A stretch of DNA of 60,919 bases from Nitrosomonas sp. Nm84 (lineage in GTDB: Bacteria > Pseudomonadota > Gammaproteobacteria > Burkholderiales > Nitrosomonadaceae): positions 1-60,919 of the forward strand of contig NZ_QJJP01000022.1 of assembly GCF_003201565.1 (NCBI RefSeq). The letters are read 5' to 3'. Position numbers and translations under genes: made by a program. Numbering within the stretch: the stretch's first letter is position 1; each line of letters starts with the position of its first letter. Shown here piece after piece: positions 1 through 9,532 of this stretch. The notes beneath the pieces are model-generated. The model saw only the letters and a list, made by a program, of their open reading frames with translations. It was not told the origin of the DNA and did not search any database.

Positions 1-236
1 ATGATGAAATTGATCATCAATAGCGCAGCTGTAAACCGCTTATTCGCGAACGCCTCGCGCAGTTGAAGAAAAGGGATTTGCGCAAACATGCTATAAAGCA
101 ATAATGCAAGCATGGGGGAAATCAAATACTCCAGGCTTGCGCCAAAGCTAGGATTCCATAACCCAAGCCCCGTCCCGACGGCCAAGGCCACAGCGTATAG
201 CCCTATCTGATTTTCTTCCAGTTGTTCTCTGCGCAT
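1..236 (-). CDS. ACR3/BASS-family arsenite permease-like protein, N-terminal fragment
   Basis: Reading leftward from the ATG at 236, an open frame runs off the window edge after about 78 codons. It begins MRREQLEENQ and has two hydrophobic segments, one around LYAVALAVGTGLGL and one around LISPMLALLLYSMF, followed by IPFLQLREAF and a third hydrophobic start. This is the N-terminal pattern of the arsenic-resistance branch of the bile acid:Na+ symporter/ACR3 superfamily, inner-membrane transporters that usually have about ten helices and export arsenite. The diagnostic cysteine lies beyond the fragment, so substrate is inferred. It diverges from the CDF gene at 434, which fits a metal or metalloid resistance island. 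Only the N-terminus is visible. Confidence 0.6.
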   Translation of the reverse strand, partial: MRREQLEENQIGLYAVALAVGTGLGLWNPSFGASLEYLISPMLALLLYSMFAQIPFLQLREAFANKRFTAALLMINFI

Positions 237-433
237 AGTATTTCCTTAAAATACAAACCGTCATGGGTCAGCGAAAAATTTGTGCCATAATTTGGCACAG
301 CGTTTTATTTCAATGATTCTGATCATGTTGACATAACCATTGTAATTCAGTCTACGAATCTCCGATCAGTTCCATATAATTTTAGTTAATCCGCTATTTT
401 TAGAAATTCACATGTCGGAAAGAAAACCTATAT
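237..433. promoter_or_regulatory. Divergent intergenic region between arsenite permease-like gene and CDF exporter
   Basis: This 197-nt spacer must hold promoters for both flanking genes. On the plus strand a TTGACA hexamer at 328-333 is followed after 17 nt by a weak -10 candidate (351-356). The CDF gene has only a poor purine-rich leader (GGAAAGAAAACC) before its ATG. I see no clear metalloregulator operator, and no arsR- or merR-type gene adjoins. Confidence 0.3.
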
Positions 434-1360
434 ATGGCACATAACCACTCCCACGATCATGATCATGATCATAGCCACGCTCCCAAAAACTTTGATCGCG
501 CATTCGCAATTGGAATTGCGCTAAATGTAGGTTTCGTTGTGGTTGAAGTTATTTTTGGTTTATTTTCAAATTCTCTCGCGCTGTTGGCAGATGCAGGCCA
601 TAACCTCAGCGATGTGTTGAGTTTATTATTCGCGTGGGGCGCAAGCATCTTAGTACGCAAGTTACCAACACAGCGGCACACTTACGGTTTGCGCCGCACC
701 TCGATTTTGGCTGCATTGATTAATGCGCTAGTTTTGCTTGTTGCTGTCGGCGCTATCGCCTGGGAAGCCATTCTCAGATTTGGCCATCCCGAGGCAGTGG
801 CAAGTGATACAGTCATTTGGGTGGCGTCAGTTGGCATAGTCATTAATGGGTTCACGGCATGGCTGTTCATGTCCGGCCAAAAACAAGACATGAATATTCG
901 CGGTGCGTATTTGCATATGATGGCTGACGCAGCTATTTCTCTTGGCGTCCTCTTGGCAGCTATTGCCATAAAATTCACGGACTGGTTGTGGTTGGACTCA
1001 GTCGTGAGTCTTATTGTCGCCGTAATTATTGGTATTGGCACTTGGAGTTTGCTCCGTGAATCGCTAAACCTTGCTCTTGATGCTGTGCCAGCAAATATTC
1101 ATCCGGCCAAAGTTGAGGCTTACCTCGCTGGTCTTCCAGGAATTGAAGCAGTTCACGACCTACATATCTGGGCAATGAGCACGACGGAAATTGCGCTAAC
1201 CGTGCATTTAATCAAGCCGGATGCAGTCATTGATGATTTGCTATTGGTTCAAATTAATAATGAATTGCGTGAGCTGTTTGGAATACAGCATACCACTGTC
1301 CAATTTGAGCGTGGAAATACATCTCATCCCTGTAAGCAAGCACCAGCAGAAGTGGTTTAA
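434..1360 (+). CDS. CDF-family divalent metal cation exporter (CzcD/ZitB type)
   Basis: A 308-residue cation diffusion facilitator, which exports divalent metals (usually Zn2+, also Co2+ or Cd2+) from cytoplasm to periplasm by proton antiport as a dimer. The N-terminus is His/Asp rich (HNHSHDHDHDHSH, residues 3-15), a metal-collecting tail. Helix II carries the family metal site (ADAGHNLSD, D53/H56/D60 area) and helix V its partner (HMMADAAIS, around 160-168). Six hydrophobic segments precede a C-terminal cytoplasmic domain with the typical IEAVHDLHIW motif near residue 238. Length is normal for the family. It is followed 100 nt downstream by a small Cys-rich protein gene on the same strand, so the two may be co-expressed. 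Metal specificity cannot be read from sequence alone. Confidence 0.9.
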   Translation: MAHNHSHDHDHDHSHAPKNFDRAFAIGIALNVGFVVVEVIFGLFSNSLALLADAGHNLSDVLSLLFAWGASILVRKLPTQRHTYGLRRTSILAALINALVLLVAVGAIAWEAILRFGHPEAVASDTVIWVASVGIVINGFTAWLFMSGQKQDMNIRGAYLHMMADAAISLGVLLAAIAIKFTDWLWLDSVVSLIVAVIIGIGTWSLLRESLNLALDAVPANIHPAKVEAYLAGLPGIEAVHDLHIWAMSTTEIALTVHLIKPDAVIDDLLLVQINNELRELFGIQHTTVQFERGNTSHPCKQAPAEVV

Positions 1361-1460
1361 AGTAGAAATGAGTAACTTTTGTTTTATCATCACAACAAAT
1401 AATCATTCGAGAGCTCCACAGGTTTTGTAAACTTAATAATTACGTGACAAATATACATAA

Positions 1461-1688
1461 ATGAATACGATACAGTTGCAATCGACTATTACTTGCTCGA
1501 ACTGTGGAACTCAAAAATTGGAGATGATGCCGACCAATGTTTGTCAATTCTTTTATGAATGTGAATCTTGTCACCATTTATTGAAGCCTAAAGCGGGACA
1601 TTGCTGTGTTTACTGTTCTTATGGCAATGTCCCATGTCCACCGATTCAACTGTCCGATAGCAATTCTTCTTGCTGTACAGATTCTTGA
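1461..1688 (+). CDS. GDCCVxC-domain small cysteine-rich protein
   Basis: A 75-residue protein with nine or more cysteines arranged as pairs: CSNC near residue 12, CESCH near 34, then GHCCVYCSYGNVPCPP near 47-61, and a CC close to the C-terminus. The GxCCVxCSYGxxPCPP block is the signature of the GDCCVxC family, small putative heavy-metal-binding proteins commonly found beside CDF exporters and mercury or other metal genes in proteobacteria. Here the first D of the name motif is H. It sits directly downstream of the CDF gene. No biochemical role is established to my knowledge; metal chelation or delivery is inferred from cysteine content and neighbourhood. Confidence 0.75.
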   Translation: MNTIQLQSTITCSNCGTQKLEMMPTNVCQFFYECESCHHLLKPKAGHCCVYCSYGNVPCPPIQLSDSNSSCCTDS

Positions 1689-1848
1689 ATCACCAAGCTT
1701 GACTCTTTAAATAAGTTTGTGGATAGAGACGATCACACAAAGCCAGAAAGATGAGTGGATCAGGCCATTATGGCTTGGGAGAACATTAACTGTAATTAAA
1801 AAATTACCTTTTGCTCCGATATGAAGGATTCTGAATACTGGAGCTTTT

Positions 1849-2001
1849 ATGTGCTACGTATGCGACAATAAGAACGAATACCCACAACATGATTCACGAA
1901 AACGTTCATTCCTGAAATTGACGATAGCCTTTGCGCTGGGTTTGGCTATTAGTGGTGCAGGTATTATCTTCAGTGTGGAAGAAATTCTTTCGGGCGCATA
2001 G
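1849..2001 (+). pseudogene. 50-codon ORF with Tat-like signal, probable remnant of an exported protein
   Basis: An ATG at 1849 opens a 50-codon frame (stop TAG 1999-2001) beginning MCYVCDNKNE and containing SRKRSFLKLTIAFALG. This is close to a twin-arginine signal (S/T-R-R-x-F-L-K), here with K-R in place of R-R, followed by a hydrophobic stretch. It ends about 18 residues after the hydrophobic core, far too short for a folded Tat substrate. The layout resembles the first residues of a Tat-exported enzyme whose body has been lost. The downstream 49 nt before the next gene do not continue any recognisable protein. It could instead be a real small membrane peptide; I favour a remnant. Confidence 0.35.
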
Positions 2002-2050
2002 CTTTCACGCCGAATGGCGGCACACAATTTATGGAGGTAAAGCAAAAGAA

Positions 2051-2407
2051 TTATTTAATTGCTTCGGCCATCTTACGATGGGAATCAGCTAAATTCATAT
2101 TTTCTATTGTAGCTTGCTCATAAGTATGAATCAAAGCCCGACACATTGATTCCATATCTAAATCGCGCTGACCATAATACTGTCTTTGGGCTTTATATTG
2201 CGCCAGCATTTTCTTATGTTCTTCTACTTTTGACTGCATATCTTTTGCAGTATCTTCATAATGTTCAGCAATCCAATTATGATCCCGAGAAGTTTTGGCA
2301 GACTCGATTATTTGAGTCATATCCATCTGATAAGGCCCCAGATCTGCGCAGGAAGTCAGAAATCCTAACAAGCCAAAAACAACTAACGAAAAAATTGAAA
2401 TTCTCAC
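2051..2407 (-). CDS. Small lipoprotein of the island's three-copy family, copy A
   Basis: A 118-residue protein starting with GTG at 2407, with an AAGGAT ribosome-binding sequence about 10 nt upstream. Residues 1-20 form a lipoprotein signal with lipobox LTSC (Cys20), so the mature protein should be a lipid-anchored periplasmic protein. The mature part is helical and charged: a conserved M-D-M-T motif, then HYEDTAKDMQSKVEEHKKML, a YY motif and a C-terminal helix ending ADSHRKMAEAIK. It is clearly homologous to 4822-5175 and 16665-17021. Each copy keeps the same lipobox, the AKHYEDxAxxMQxKVxEHxKML core and one later Cys. I do not recognise a named family; its repetition only in the metal island suggests a periplasmic metal-stress role, which is inference. 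Confidence 0.7.
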   Translation of the reverse strand: MRISIFSLVVFGLLGFLTSCADLGPYQMDMTQIIESAKTSRDHNWIAEHYEDTAKDMQSKVEEHKKMLAQYKAQRQYYGQRDLDMESMCRALIHTYEQATIENMNLADSHRKMAEAIK

Positions 2408-2547
2408 AGTTATATATCCTTACTAATTAGGATCAATTAACACCCTATCAAAAGTAGTATATATCATCATACCTTACAGTACAGCATGAAATTTAGTAGC
2501 ACAAGTAAATGAAAAATAAAAATTAATATCCAAAAATTTCCTAGTAA

Positions 2548-4755
2548 TCATAGTCTTGTACGATTAAGCCTCAACGCGTTAGTAACAACCGATACCGAAC
2601 TCATTGCCATGGCAGCACCGGCAAACATGGGTGAAAGTAAAAAGCCAAAAGCCGGGTACAACACACCGGCAGCAAGCGGAATTCCAAAGGCGTTATAGCC
2701 GAATGCAAAAGCAAGGTTTTGGTGAATGTTACGCATGGTGGCGTGCGACAGCAGGATAGCGCGCTCAATACCGCGCAAATCCCCTTTTACGAGCGTAATA
2801 CTTGCGCTTTCCATTGCAACATCAGTGCCTGTACCCATCGCTATACCGACATCGGCTTGCGCTAGCGCAGGCGCATCATTGATGCCATCACCCGCCATTG
2901 CAACCTTGCGGCCTTCGGCTTGCAAACGCTTTACATGCCCAGTCTTGTCTTCGGGAAGCACTTCGGCCAGCACTTCATCAATCCCTAGATGCCGAGCTAT
3001 TGCATTGGCTGTGTGCTGTGAATCTCCGGTCAGCATCACAATTCTAATGCCCAAATGTTTGAGCGTTGCGATAGCTTCGGGCGTGTTTTCCTTAATGGGA
3101 TCAGCAACTGCTGCGATTCCAACGGGAATGCCATCCACGGCGAAGAACACTACTGTTTTGGCTTCAGTGCGTAAAGCTTCTGCTTGATGATGCCAAGATT
3201 GAGTATCCACGCCATGTTGCGCGAGAAAGTTGTGATTGCCAACGAGCACGCGCTCGCCATCAATATCTGCTTGTACGCCAAGGCCATTGATTGCGTCGAA
3301 AGATTTTGCTGGACGCAGAGTCAAGCCACGTGCTTTTGCATTCTCTACAATTGCAAGACCAATCGGGTGCTCCGAAAGTTGTTCCACACTTGCGATCAGC
3401 GCGAGCGCCTCATCATCCGCAATACCCTTGACGATAAAATTTGTTAGTACCGGACGCCCGAGTGTCAGCGTGCCAGTTTTGTCTATCACTAAGGTATCAA
3501 TATCCCGCATGCGTTCGATCGCCTCGGCATTGCGAAACAGGATACCCATCCGAGCGCCTTGTCCCATCGCGACGGTGATTGAAATAGGTGTGGCAAGACC
3601 GACCGCACAAGGACAGGCGATGATGAGAACAGCAATGGCATTAAGAAATGCATAAGTGAATTTTGGCTCGGGGCCTAGAAACCACCATGCTAGTGCAGTG
3701 ATTATTGCGATGGCGATAACGATCTGAACAAAGTAAGCGGCGATAATATCCGCAAGCCGCTGGATAGGCGCGCGCGTGCGTTGGGCTTCTCCGACCATAT
3801 GGACGATACGTGCCAGCAACGTGTCTGCGCCGACGTGTTCAGCGCGGATAATCAATGAGCCATTACTATTCAGGGTTGCACCAGTGATCTTATCGCCCGG
3901 TGCTTTAGCTACCGACATAGGCTCACCGGTAATCATTGATTCGTCAACTCTGCTCATCCCCTCAAGTACTGTACCATCGACAGGAATTTTTTCTCCAGGT
4001 TTTACGCGTAGCCTGTCACCTACAACAATTACATCAAGCGGTACTTGTTCCTCCGTGCCGTCATCGCGCATGCGCCAAGCTTGGTTGGGTGCAAGCCTCA
4101 ACAATTGTTGAATTGCCCGGCTTGTTTGACCCATCGCACGCGACTGAAGGTAATCGCCAAGTATCACAAGTGTTACGATAACTGCTGCTGCCTCAAAATA
4201 AGTGCCCACCGCACCGTCGTGCGCGTGAAACTCCTGTGGAAACCAATCAGGCATAAGTACTGCGGCCAGACTGAAGAAATAGGCACATCCGACTCCGAGT
4301 CCGATTAGCGTATACATATTAAGCGCACGGTGTACGAGTGAGAGCCAGAACTTACGCAAGATAGGCCAACCAACCCACAGCACTACTGGCGTACCCAGCA
4401 GGAATTCGATCCAACCACGTAAACGAGGTTGAAGGCCGAATGGTTCATTTAGACCAATCATGGGCATCATTGTGAGAGCAATCAGTGGAAGCGACAAAGC
4501 AATGCCAATCCACAACCGTCGCGTGAGATCGCGAAGCTCGGAATTATCCGATTCGCCCATATTCGTATTTGTAATAGGTATCAGAGCCATACCGCAGATC
4601 GGGCAGTCTCCCGGTGCATTCCGCAAGATTTCCGGGTGCATTGGACATGTCCATTTATCTTCATCCGCTGCTAGCGGCGCATCTGGAGGTTTGGAGTTTA
4701 TTTGCCGATGATCATCAGTATGTGACGGATGTGAATCGTTTAAATCTGAATTCAT
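2548..4755 (-). CDS. copA: Copper-translocating P1B-type ATPase
   Basis: A 735-residue Cu(I) exporter. I place the start at the ATG at 4755 because GGGAGGG lies about 7 nt upstream; an ATG seven codons earlier (4776) has no such site. The N-terminus has a heavy-metal-binding domain of the CPMHPEI...CPICGMAL type (residues 37-58) instead of the usual CxxC ferredoxin-like domains, as in SilP-like ATPases. Further motifs are TGEP (277-280), the membrane CPC (381-383), DKTGT with phosphorylated Asp425, the HP motif (SEHPIG) and a C-terminal [13 protein letters not shown] plus the His/Met/Cys-rich N-terminus indicates Cu(I)/Ag(I) export across the inner membrane. It lies between two members of the small lipoprotein family. 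No CueR-type regulator is adjacent. Confidence 0.93.
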   Translation of the reverse strand: MNSDLNDSHPSHTDDHRQINSKPPDAPLAADEDKWTCPMHPEILRNAPGDCPICGMALIPITNTNMGESDNSELRDLTRRLWIGIALSLPLIALTMMPMIGLNEPFGLQPRLRGWIEFLLGTPVVLWVGWPILRKFWLSLVHRALNMYTLIGLGVGCAYFFSLAAVLMPDWFPQEFHAHDGAVGTYFEAAAVIVTLVILGDYLQSRAMGQTSRAIQQLLRLAPNQAWRMRDDGTEEQVPLDVIVVGDRLRVKPGEKIPVDGTVLEGMSRVDESMITGEPMSVAKAPGDKITGATLNSNGSLIIRAEHVGADTLLARIVHMVGEAQRTRAPIQRLADIIAAYFVQIVIAIAIITALAWWFLGPEPKFTYAFLNAIAVLIIACPCAVGLATPISITVAMGQGARMGILFRNAEAIERMRDIDTLVIDKTGTLTLGRPVLTNFIVKGIADDEALALIASVEQLSEHPIGLAIVENAKARGLTLRPAKSFDAINGLGVQADIDGERVLVGNHNFLAQHGVDTQSWHHQAEALRTEAKTVVFFAVDGIPVGIAAVADPIKENTPEAIATLKHLGIRIVMLTGDSQHTANAIARHLGIDEVLAEVLPEDKTGHVKRLQAEGRKVAMAGDGINDAPALAQADVGIAMGTGTDVAMESASITLVKGDLRGIERAILLSHATMRNIHQNLAFAFGYNAFGIPLAAGVLYPAFGFLLSPMFAGAAMAMSSVSVVTNALRLNRTRL

Positions 4756-4821
4756 TTTGACCCTCCCATAAATCATACCTAATCTGAAGTTTACGAGCCT
4801 GTCGTTCTTAAGTTGTGGACA

Positions 4822-5175
4822 TTACTTCACTTCATCCGCTATTTGGTGGTGAATTTTTGCCATGCTCATATTTATTTCTACAGCTTCCTCATAACTTTTT
4901 ATCAGACTCCTACAATGCGCTTGGAGGTCTTGGACGCGCTTGGGATAGTAATAAGGGTGGTTCTCATATTCTTCAAGCAGTTTTTTGTGCTCTTCCACCT
5001 TTAACTGCATTTCGTGAGCTGCATCTTCATAATGTTTGGCCAATGCTTCATGGTCAACACTGGTTTTGGCATTCCGAACCGCGCTGGTCATCTCCATTGG
5101 GTGAGGATTCATTTGTGCACAGGAAATCAATGAAGCCAGAATCACCAAGGCTGCAAAAAATATATGTGCTTTCAT
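4822..5175 (-). CDS. Small lipoprotein of the island's three-copy family, copy B
   Basis: A 117-residue paralogue of the proteins at 2051-2407 and 16665-17021. It starts with ATG at 5175, with AGGAG about 6 nt upstream. The signal peptide ends in lipobox LISC (Cys19). The mature start NPHPMEMTSAV, the ALAKHYEDAAHEMQLKVEEHKKLL core and the YYYPKRVQDL segment match the other copies, with more divergence toward the C-terminus (MAKIHHQIADEVK). It is transcribed toward copA with a 66-nt gap, so the pair may share a promoter. Function unknown; a periplasmic, lipid-anchored helical protein linked to copper genes is all that can be supported. Confidence 0.7.
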   Translation of the reverse strand: MKAHIFFAALVILASLISCAQMNPHPMEMTSAVRNAKTSVDHEALAKHYEDAAHEMQLKVEEHKKLLEEYENHPYYYPKRVQDLQAHCRSLIKSYEEAVEINMSMAKIHHQIADEVK

Positions 5176-5356
5176 AAGTATCTCCTGGTAGTTGAGTCAA
5201 AGAAATATACCTAAATTCTATAATTTAATTCGTAATCCTCGGCACAAAGCAGCCACCGAGTATCCCCAATGCTGTGATAACTGAAAGAATATTCCGTCCT
5301 TAGCGGTTAGTGAGTGAACTCGCTGTTGGTGCCAAGATCAACTCCTACATAACAGT

Positions 5357-6112
5357 TCATTTGCTTGACACTAACGATGCATGATTATGGCATTTAGCAA
5401 TAATCATTTTTCGCAGCACTTCTTCTTCGGCGCTGAAAGCATCTACGGCTTCCGGGTCAAACTGACTCCCTTTCATACGTAGAATCTCTGCTTTGGCGAA
5501 CTCAAAAGAATGACCCTTACGATAAGGCCGATTAGAGGTTATCGAATCCAAGGCATCTATTACCATGAATAGACGTGCACCTAATGGAATACGATCGCCA
5601 CTAAGTCCTTTTGGGTAACCTGAACCATCATAGCGTTCCTCATGACAGAGAATGATATTTGCAGCATCTGTCATGGCAGGTATTTGCGAAATGAGATGGT
5701 AGCCTTTTTCTGGATGTGTCCGCATTTCGATCCATTCAGATTCTGTTAAAGAGCCAGCTTTCAGTAAAATGGTATCAGAGATACCAATCTTGCCAATATC
5801 ATGCAGTAATGTTCCCCAGTATATTTGCTGCAATACATTCGGATCAGAGGTAAAGCGATGTGCGAGCACCATCGTATGGCAGGCGACGCGCTTGGAGTGC
5901 AAACCCGTTTCGTGCTCTCTCAGATCCAGCGCATTCACCAAAGTTTCTGCTAAGAGGTTGAACATATCTTCCTGACTGGCGCAGACATCTATGGTTTTGA
6001 GGAAACAATGTTCAGAACAGTATGTAGCACCCACAGAAATATACGGTTGCCTTTCAAGAAGTTTTCCACAATGTTGGCAATACGCTTCTGAGTGCCTGCC
6101 TGTTTTGTTCAT
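5357..6112 (-). CDS. HD-GYP domain phosphodiesterase with N-terminal Cys-rich metal-site
   Basis: A 251-residue protein (start ATG 6112, chosen because GAGGA lies 5 nt upstream; an ATG at 6130 is less well placed). Residues 12-36 hold CxxC...CxxxC (CQHCG and CSEHC), a probable Zn-ribbon-like knuckle. The rest is an HD-GYP domain: H104-D105 in LLHDIGKIGI, then HEERYDGSGYPKGL (157-170) with the GYP triad. HD-GYP proteins hydrolyse cyclic-di-GMP using a two- or three-metal centre. No receiver, PAS or membrane segment is present, so it is a cytoplasmic single-domain enzyme that may sense metal or redox state through its cysteines (inference). It sits 62 nt downstream of the P2-type ATPase gene on the same strand. 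Confidence 0.85.
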   Translation of the reverse strand: MNKTGRHSEAYCQHCGKLLERQPYISVGATYCSEHCFLKTIDVCASQEDMFNLLAETLVNALDLREHETGLHSKRVACHTMVLAHRFTSDPNVLQQIYWGTLLHDIGKIGISDTILLKAGSLTESEWIEMRTHPEKGYHLISQIPAMTDAANIILCHEERYDGSGYPKGLSGDRIPLGARLFMVIDALDSITSNRPYRKGHSFEFAKAEILRMKGSQFDPEAVDAFSAEEEVLRKMIIAKCHNHASLVSSK

Positions 6113-6173
6113 TTGATCCTCGTCTAGCATGTGTGTTTCATGAGTACACAGAGATCAATGTCATTATTATTTT

Positions 6174-8876
6174 TCAAATCTTCTTTATAAGACGATAGCG
6201 GATGAATTTTCTCAGCTCCAGAACAATCAATGGCATGAATCCTACCGCGAACCACCCTACGCACTGACCCAGCGTAATGGGCTCTACCCCGAATAAGGTT
6301 TGAAACATTGGGACATGGTGTATCGCCAACTGCAAGCCAAAGCATACTGCCACAACCAGAAATAATCTTATATTGGAAAACATGCTTATTTCCCAAATGG
6401 CACGCTGCTCGCTTCGGGCCCCAAAAGCGCGCAGCAGTCCGGCAATTACTAAAGTAGTAAACGCGGCATCGCGGGCTTGTTCAAGACTACTACCCGCTAT
6501 GTAGAGTTCATAGGCAAACACACCGAGCGTGACGCTGGCGGTCAGTAAGCCGGTAAATAGCGTTAACTTGATTAAATCACGGTTGATTAATGCCGTCTGT
6601 GGATGTCGAGGCGGGCGGTCCAATACATCGGAGTCAACCGGATCGGTCGATAACGCCAAGGCTGCAAAGCCATCAGTTACCAAGTTGATCCACAGAAGAT
6701 GCAAGGGCAATAGAGGGAGCGGCCAGCCAAGTAGAACTGCGACCAGCATCACGATTAATTCGCCGGTACTGCTACCTAGCAGATAAGCCAAAGTTTTAGC
6801 AATGTTGTCATAAATGCCCCGTCCTTCTTCCACGGCAGCGACAATAGAAGCAAAGTTGTCATCGGTAATAATGATATCCGCCGCCTCCTTGGTCACCTCG
6901 GTGCCAGTAAGGCCCATCGCGATACCAATGGATGCTTCCTTGATTGCGGGAGCATCGTTCACCCCATCTCCGGTCATCGCCACTACCGCACTTTGCGCCT
7001 TCCACGCGCGGACGATGCGAAGCTTGTGCTCGGCGGTGACACGCGCATAAACGGAAACCCTTGATACACGCTCCTTCAGCACCTCATCGTTCAATCGGTC
7101 GAGCTCGATACCTGCGAGAATTTCGTCATTCTTACCCAGAATACCCAGCTCACGCCCTATCGCACGTGCCGTATCAGGATGATCACCTGTAATCATCACA
7201 GTTTTGATGCCAGCCCGTTTGCATTTAGCCACAGCCTCTTTTGCCTCGGCGCGTGGCGGATCCTGTAAGCCTATTAGCCCCAGAAAAGTAAGTTCCTTCT
7301 CGATTTCGGCATCATCTGTCACTTTGCCTTCTTCGAAACTGAGGCCATCCAAGGCGCGTTCGGCGACGGCAAGCACACGTAGCGCATCGTTTGCCAGCAA
7401 CGTATTAGCATGGAGAAGCCGGACACGGTCACTTTCTGTCAGATCCCTTATTCCCTGGTCGGTACGGATTCTTGTGCAGCGGTCGAGAATCATTTCCGGT
7501 GCACCTTTGGCGAATGCCCAGGAATGATTCTCCTGCCGACGGATGACAGTCATACGTTTGCGCACGGAATCAAAAGGAATAATGGCCAGTCGTGGCAGCT
7601 CAGCCTCAATCATTTTCCGGGTAATATTGCCTTTGGCGGCAGCAACCAGCAGCGCTCCTTCAGTAGGATCGCCCACTATCATGGATCGACCATCAATTAA
7701 AGCTAACTCGGCATCGTTGCAAGCAGCCGACGCACGGAGCAGCGCGAGAAGTGATGGGGTCTCCTCTACCGGTATTTCTGAATTTCCGACAAAGAATGTT
7801 CCCTCGGTTGAATAACCTTCGCCAGTAATGCGATACAAGTTATCTGCCGTGACCAGTTTGCAGGCCGTCATTTCACCCATCGTCAGGGTGCCCGTCTTGT
7901 CCGTGCAAATGACTTGAGCGCGGCCTAATGTTTCAATCGAGGCCAGGCGTCGCACCAATGCATTCCGCCGCACCATGCGTTGTACACCCAAGGCAAGCGC
8001 GATAGTCACTACTGCCGGCAATCCCTCGGGGATAGCAGCAACGGCAAGACTCACCGTGCTTAAGAAGAGCTCAAATGGCGCTATCCCCCGCAATAATCCT
8101 AGCCCGAAAATCAGTGTAACAATGCAGAAACAGGCCAGCAATAACATGCGTCCTACCCGGTCGAGCTGGACTTGCAACGGAGTTTCTCCACTTTCGGCAG
8201 TCTCCAGCAGTTTAGCGATATGGCCGAGTTCCGTTTCCATGCCGGTGTTAATGACCAATGCGCGACCGGAACCGCCTGTCACACTGGTACCGAGAAAAAC
8301 CATATTTTTTCGCTCGGCCAAAGCTGTTTCCGGAGGCAAATTATCAGTAAATTTATTTACAGCTTGCGATTCACCAGTAAGCGGTGCTTCGTTGATGCGT
8401 AGAACAGAGGCTTGAATCAAGCGGGCATCCGCAGCAACCAGATCCCCTCCTTCTAGCAAAAGAATATCGCCCGGTACGATTTCGATTGCAGCAACCACCA
8501 CGCTACGACTATTGCGCACTACGCGACAATGAGGCGATACCATATCAGCCAAAGCGGCAGCAGCCTTTTCGGCACGAAATTCTTGAATGAAACCAATCAG
8601 CGCATTCAATATTACGATGGCAATAATGGCAATGCCATCAATGTTTTCACCCAGCGCTGTTGAAACAGCCGCTGCGCCAATCAATACCCAGATAACCAGG
8701 CTTTTAAACTGACTTACAAAAATTGCTAAGGCTGAAAATCGCTTACCCTTTCGTAGTTTATTAGGCCCATTCCGTGCGAGACGAGCGGCCACTTCTTCAT
8801 CGGTAAGTCCCCGCTCCACATCGGTTATAATGAGGTGTTCGAGTTCGGCTATTGATTGGCTATGCCATGCATTCAT
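6174..8876 (-). CDS. P2-type cation-transporting ATPase (Ca2+-ATPase-like)
   Basis: A 900-residue P-type ATPase with the cation ATPase N-terminal domain (residues 1-70), TGES (167-170), the ion-site motif PEGL in helix M4 (283-286), DKTGT with catalytic Asp326, TGDHPDTA, TGDGVNDAPA, and six C-terminal helices. PEGL and the long C-terminal membrane domain place it with P2A-like Ca2+/Mn2+ pumps or the broader bacterial HAD-IC group, not with heavy-metal P1B pumps. Its start overlaps the methyltransferase stop by four bases (ATGA), so it is translationally coupled to the cus operon. Ion specificity is uncertain; the company suggests envelope ion stress. The full domain set is intact. Confidence 0.88.
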   Translation of the reverse strand: MNAWHSQSIAELEHLIITDVERGLTDEEVAARLARNGPNKLRKGKRFSALAIFVSQFKSLVIWVLIGAAAVSTALGENIDGIAIIAIVILNALIGFIQEFRAEKAAAALADMVSPHCRVVRNSRSVVVAAIEIVPGDILLLEGGDLVAADARLIQASVLRINEAPLTGESQAVNKFTDNLPPETALAERKNMVFLGTSVTGGSGRALVINTGMETELGHIAKLLETAESGETPLQVQLDRVGRMLLLACFCIVTLIFGLGLLRGIAPFELFLSTVSLAVAAIPEGLPAVVTIALALGVQRMVRRNALVRRLASIETLGRAQVICTDKTGTLTMGEMTACKLVTADNLYRITGEGYSTEGTFFVGNSEIPVEETPSLLALLRASAACNDAELALIDGRSMIVGDPTEGALLVAAAKGNITRKMIEAELPRLAIIPFDSVRKRMTVIRRQENHSWAFAKGAPEMILDRCTRIRTDQGIRDLTESDRVRLLHANTLLANDALRVLAVAERALDGLSFEEGKVTDDAEIEKELTFLGLIGLQDPPRAEAKEAVAKCKRAGIKTVMITGDHPDTARAIGRELGILGKNDEILAGIELDRLNDEVLKERVSRVSVYARVTAEHKLRIVRAWKAQSAVVAMTGDGVNDAPAIKEASIGIAMGLTGTEVTKEAADIIITDDNFASIVAAVEEGRGIYDNIAKTLAYLLGSSTGELIVMLVAVLLGWPLPLLPLHLLWINLVTDGFAALALSTDPVDSDVLDRPPRHPQTALINRDLIKLTLFTGLLTASVTLGVFAYELYIAGSSLEQARDAAFTTLVIAGLLRAFGARSEQRAIWEISMFSNIRLFLVVAVCFGLQLAIHHVPMFQTLFGVEPITLGQCVGWFAVGFMPLIVLELRKFIRYRLIKKI

Positions 8877-9532
8877 AGCTCATTTCTCATTGGTTTGCAG
8901 GCACGATATAAAGCGATGCCACCGACCACTGTGCGATAACGGGTAGTCTCCTCCACTGGATGGAATCCGGCATCCGCTATAAAAACCGGCAATAAACCCA
9001 GAATGTTATCGTGAACCTCTTCAGCCCACCGCATTACCAGAGAGATTAGCCACATGACCAAATCGTGCGGTTTGCCGAAGTCCGCAATATGCAACTCTCC
9101 ACCGGGCTTCAACACGCGAAATGCTTCTCTGAGCGCTTGCTGTTTATCTTGCCGCGTCAAATGATGCAACATCAGGCTAGCGAAAACGTGATCAAAGCTT
9201 TCATCTGGATAGGGCAGACTTGTCGCTGTACCTTGTTGCAGGATAATGATCTCTCCTGCTTGCTCGGCCTTCCTTCGTGCGATGTCCAATATCTGAGGAT
9301 CCATATCAAATCCATAGACTGCGGCATCCGGTTGAATTTGTTTGATCATCAGAGTAAGTGTGCCCGTACCGCAACCTACATCCAGCACCTCTTGACTAGG
9401 CTGGATACGGGCTTGCGCGATCAATGCAGTCTTTAACGCCGCCTCAGGAAATAAGCACCGCATTATCGGATCGTACCAGCGTGTCAGCCAGTGGAAATGA
9501 AAAGCCGGGATATAATGAGGATGTTTCTTCAT
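8873..9532 (-). CDS. Class I SAM-dependent methyltransferase (UbiE/type 11-like)
   Basis: A 219-residue methyltransferase. Motif I is VLDVGCGTGT (around residues 49-58), the acidic end of strand 2 is FDMDP (about 79-83), and the post-motif segment FDHVFASLMLHHL followed by LREAFRVLKPGGELHIADFG is typical of methyltransferase type 11/25 proteins. It overlaps cusA by four bases at its start and the P2-type ATPase by four at its end, so it is locked into the efflux operon. The substrate is unknown. A lipid, quinone or metalloid methyltransferase is possible, but the Cys pattern of arsenite methyltransferase (ArsM) is absent, which argues against arsenic methylation. Confidence 0.8.
   Translation of the reverse strand: MKKHPHYIPAFHFHWLTRWYDPIMRCLFPEAALKTALIAQARIQPSQEVLDVGCGTGTLTLMIKQIQPDAAVYGFDMDPQILDIARRKAEQAGEIIILQQGTATSLPYPDESFDHVFASLMLHHLTRQDKQQALREAFRVLKPGGELHIADFGKPHDLVMWLISLVMRWAEEVHDNILGLLPVFIADAGFHPVEETTRYRTVVGGIALYRACKPMRNEL

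Noticed and set aside
6124..6396. 90-codon minus-strand ORF at the end of the P2-type ATPase gene
   Set aside because: It is an alternative frame inside the well-supported ATPase gene with no family features.
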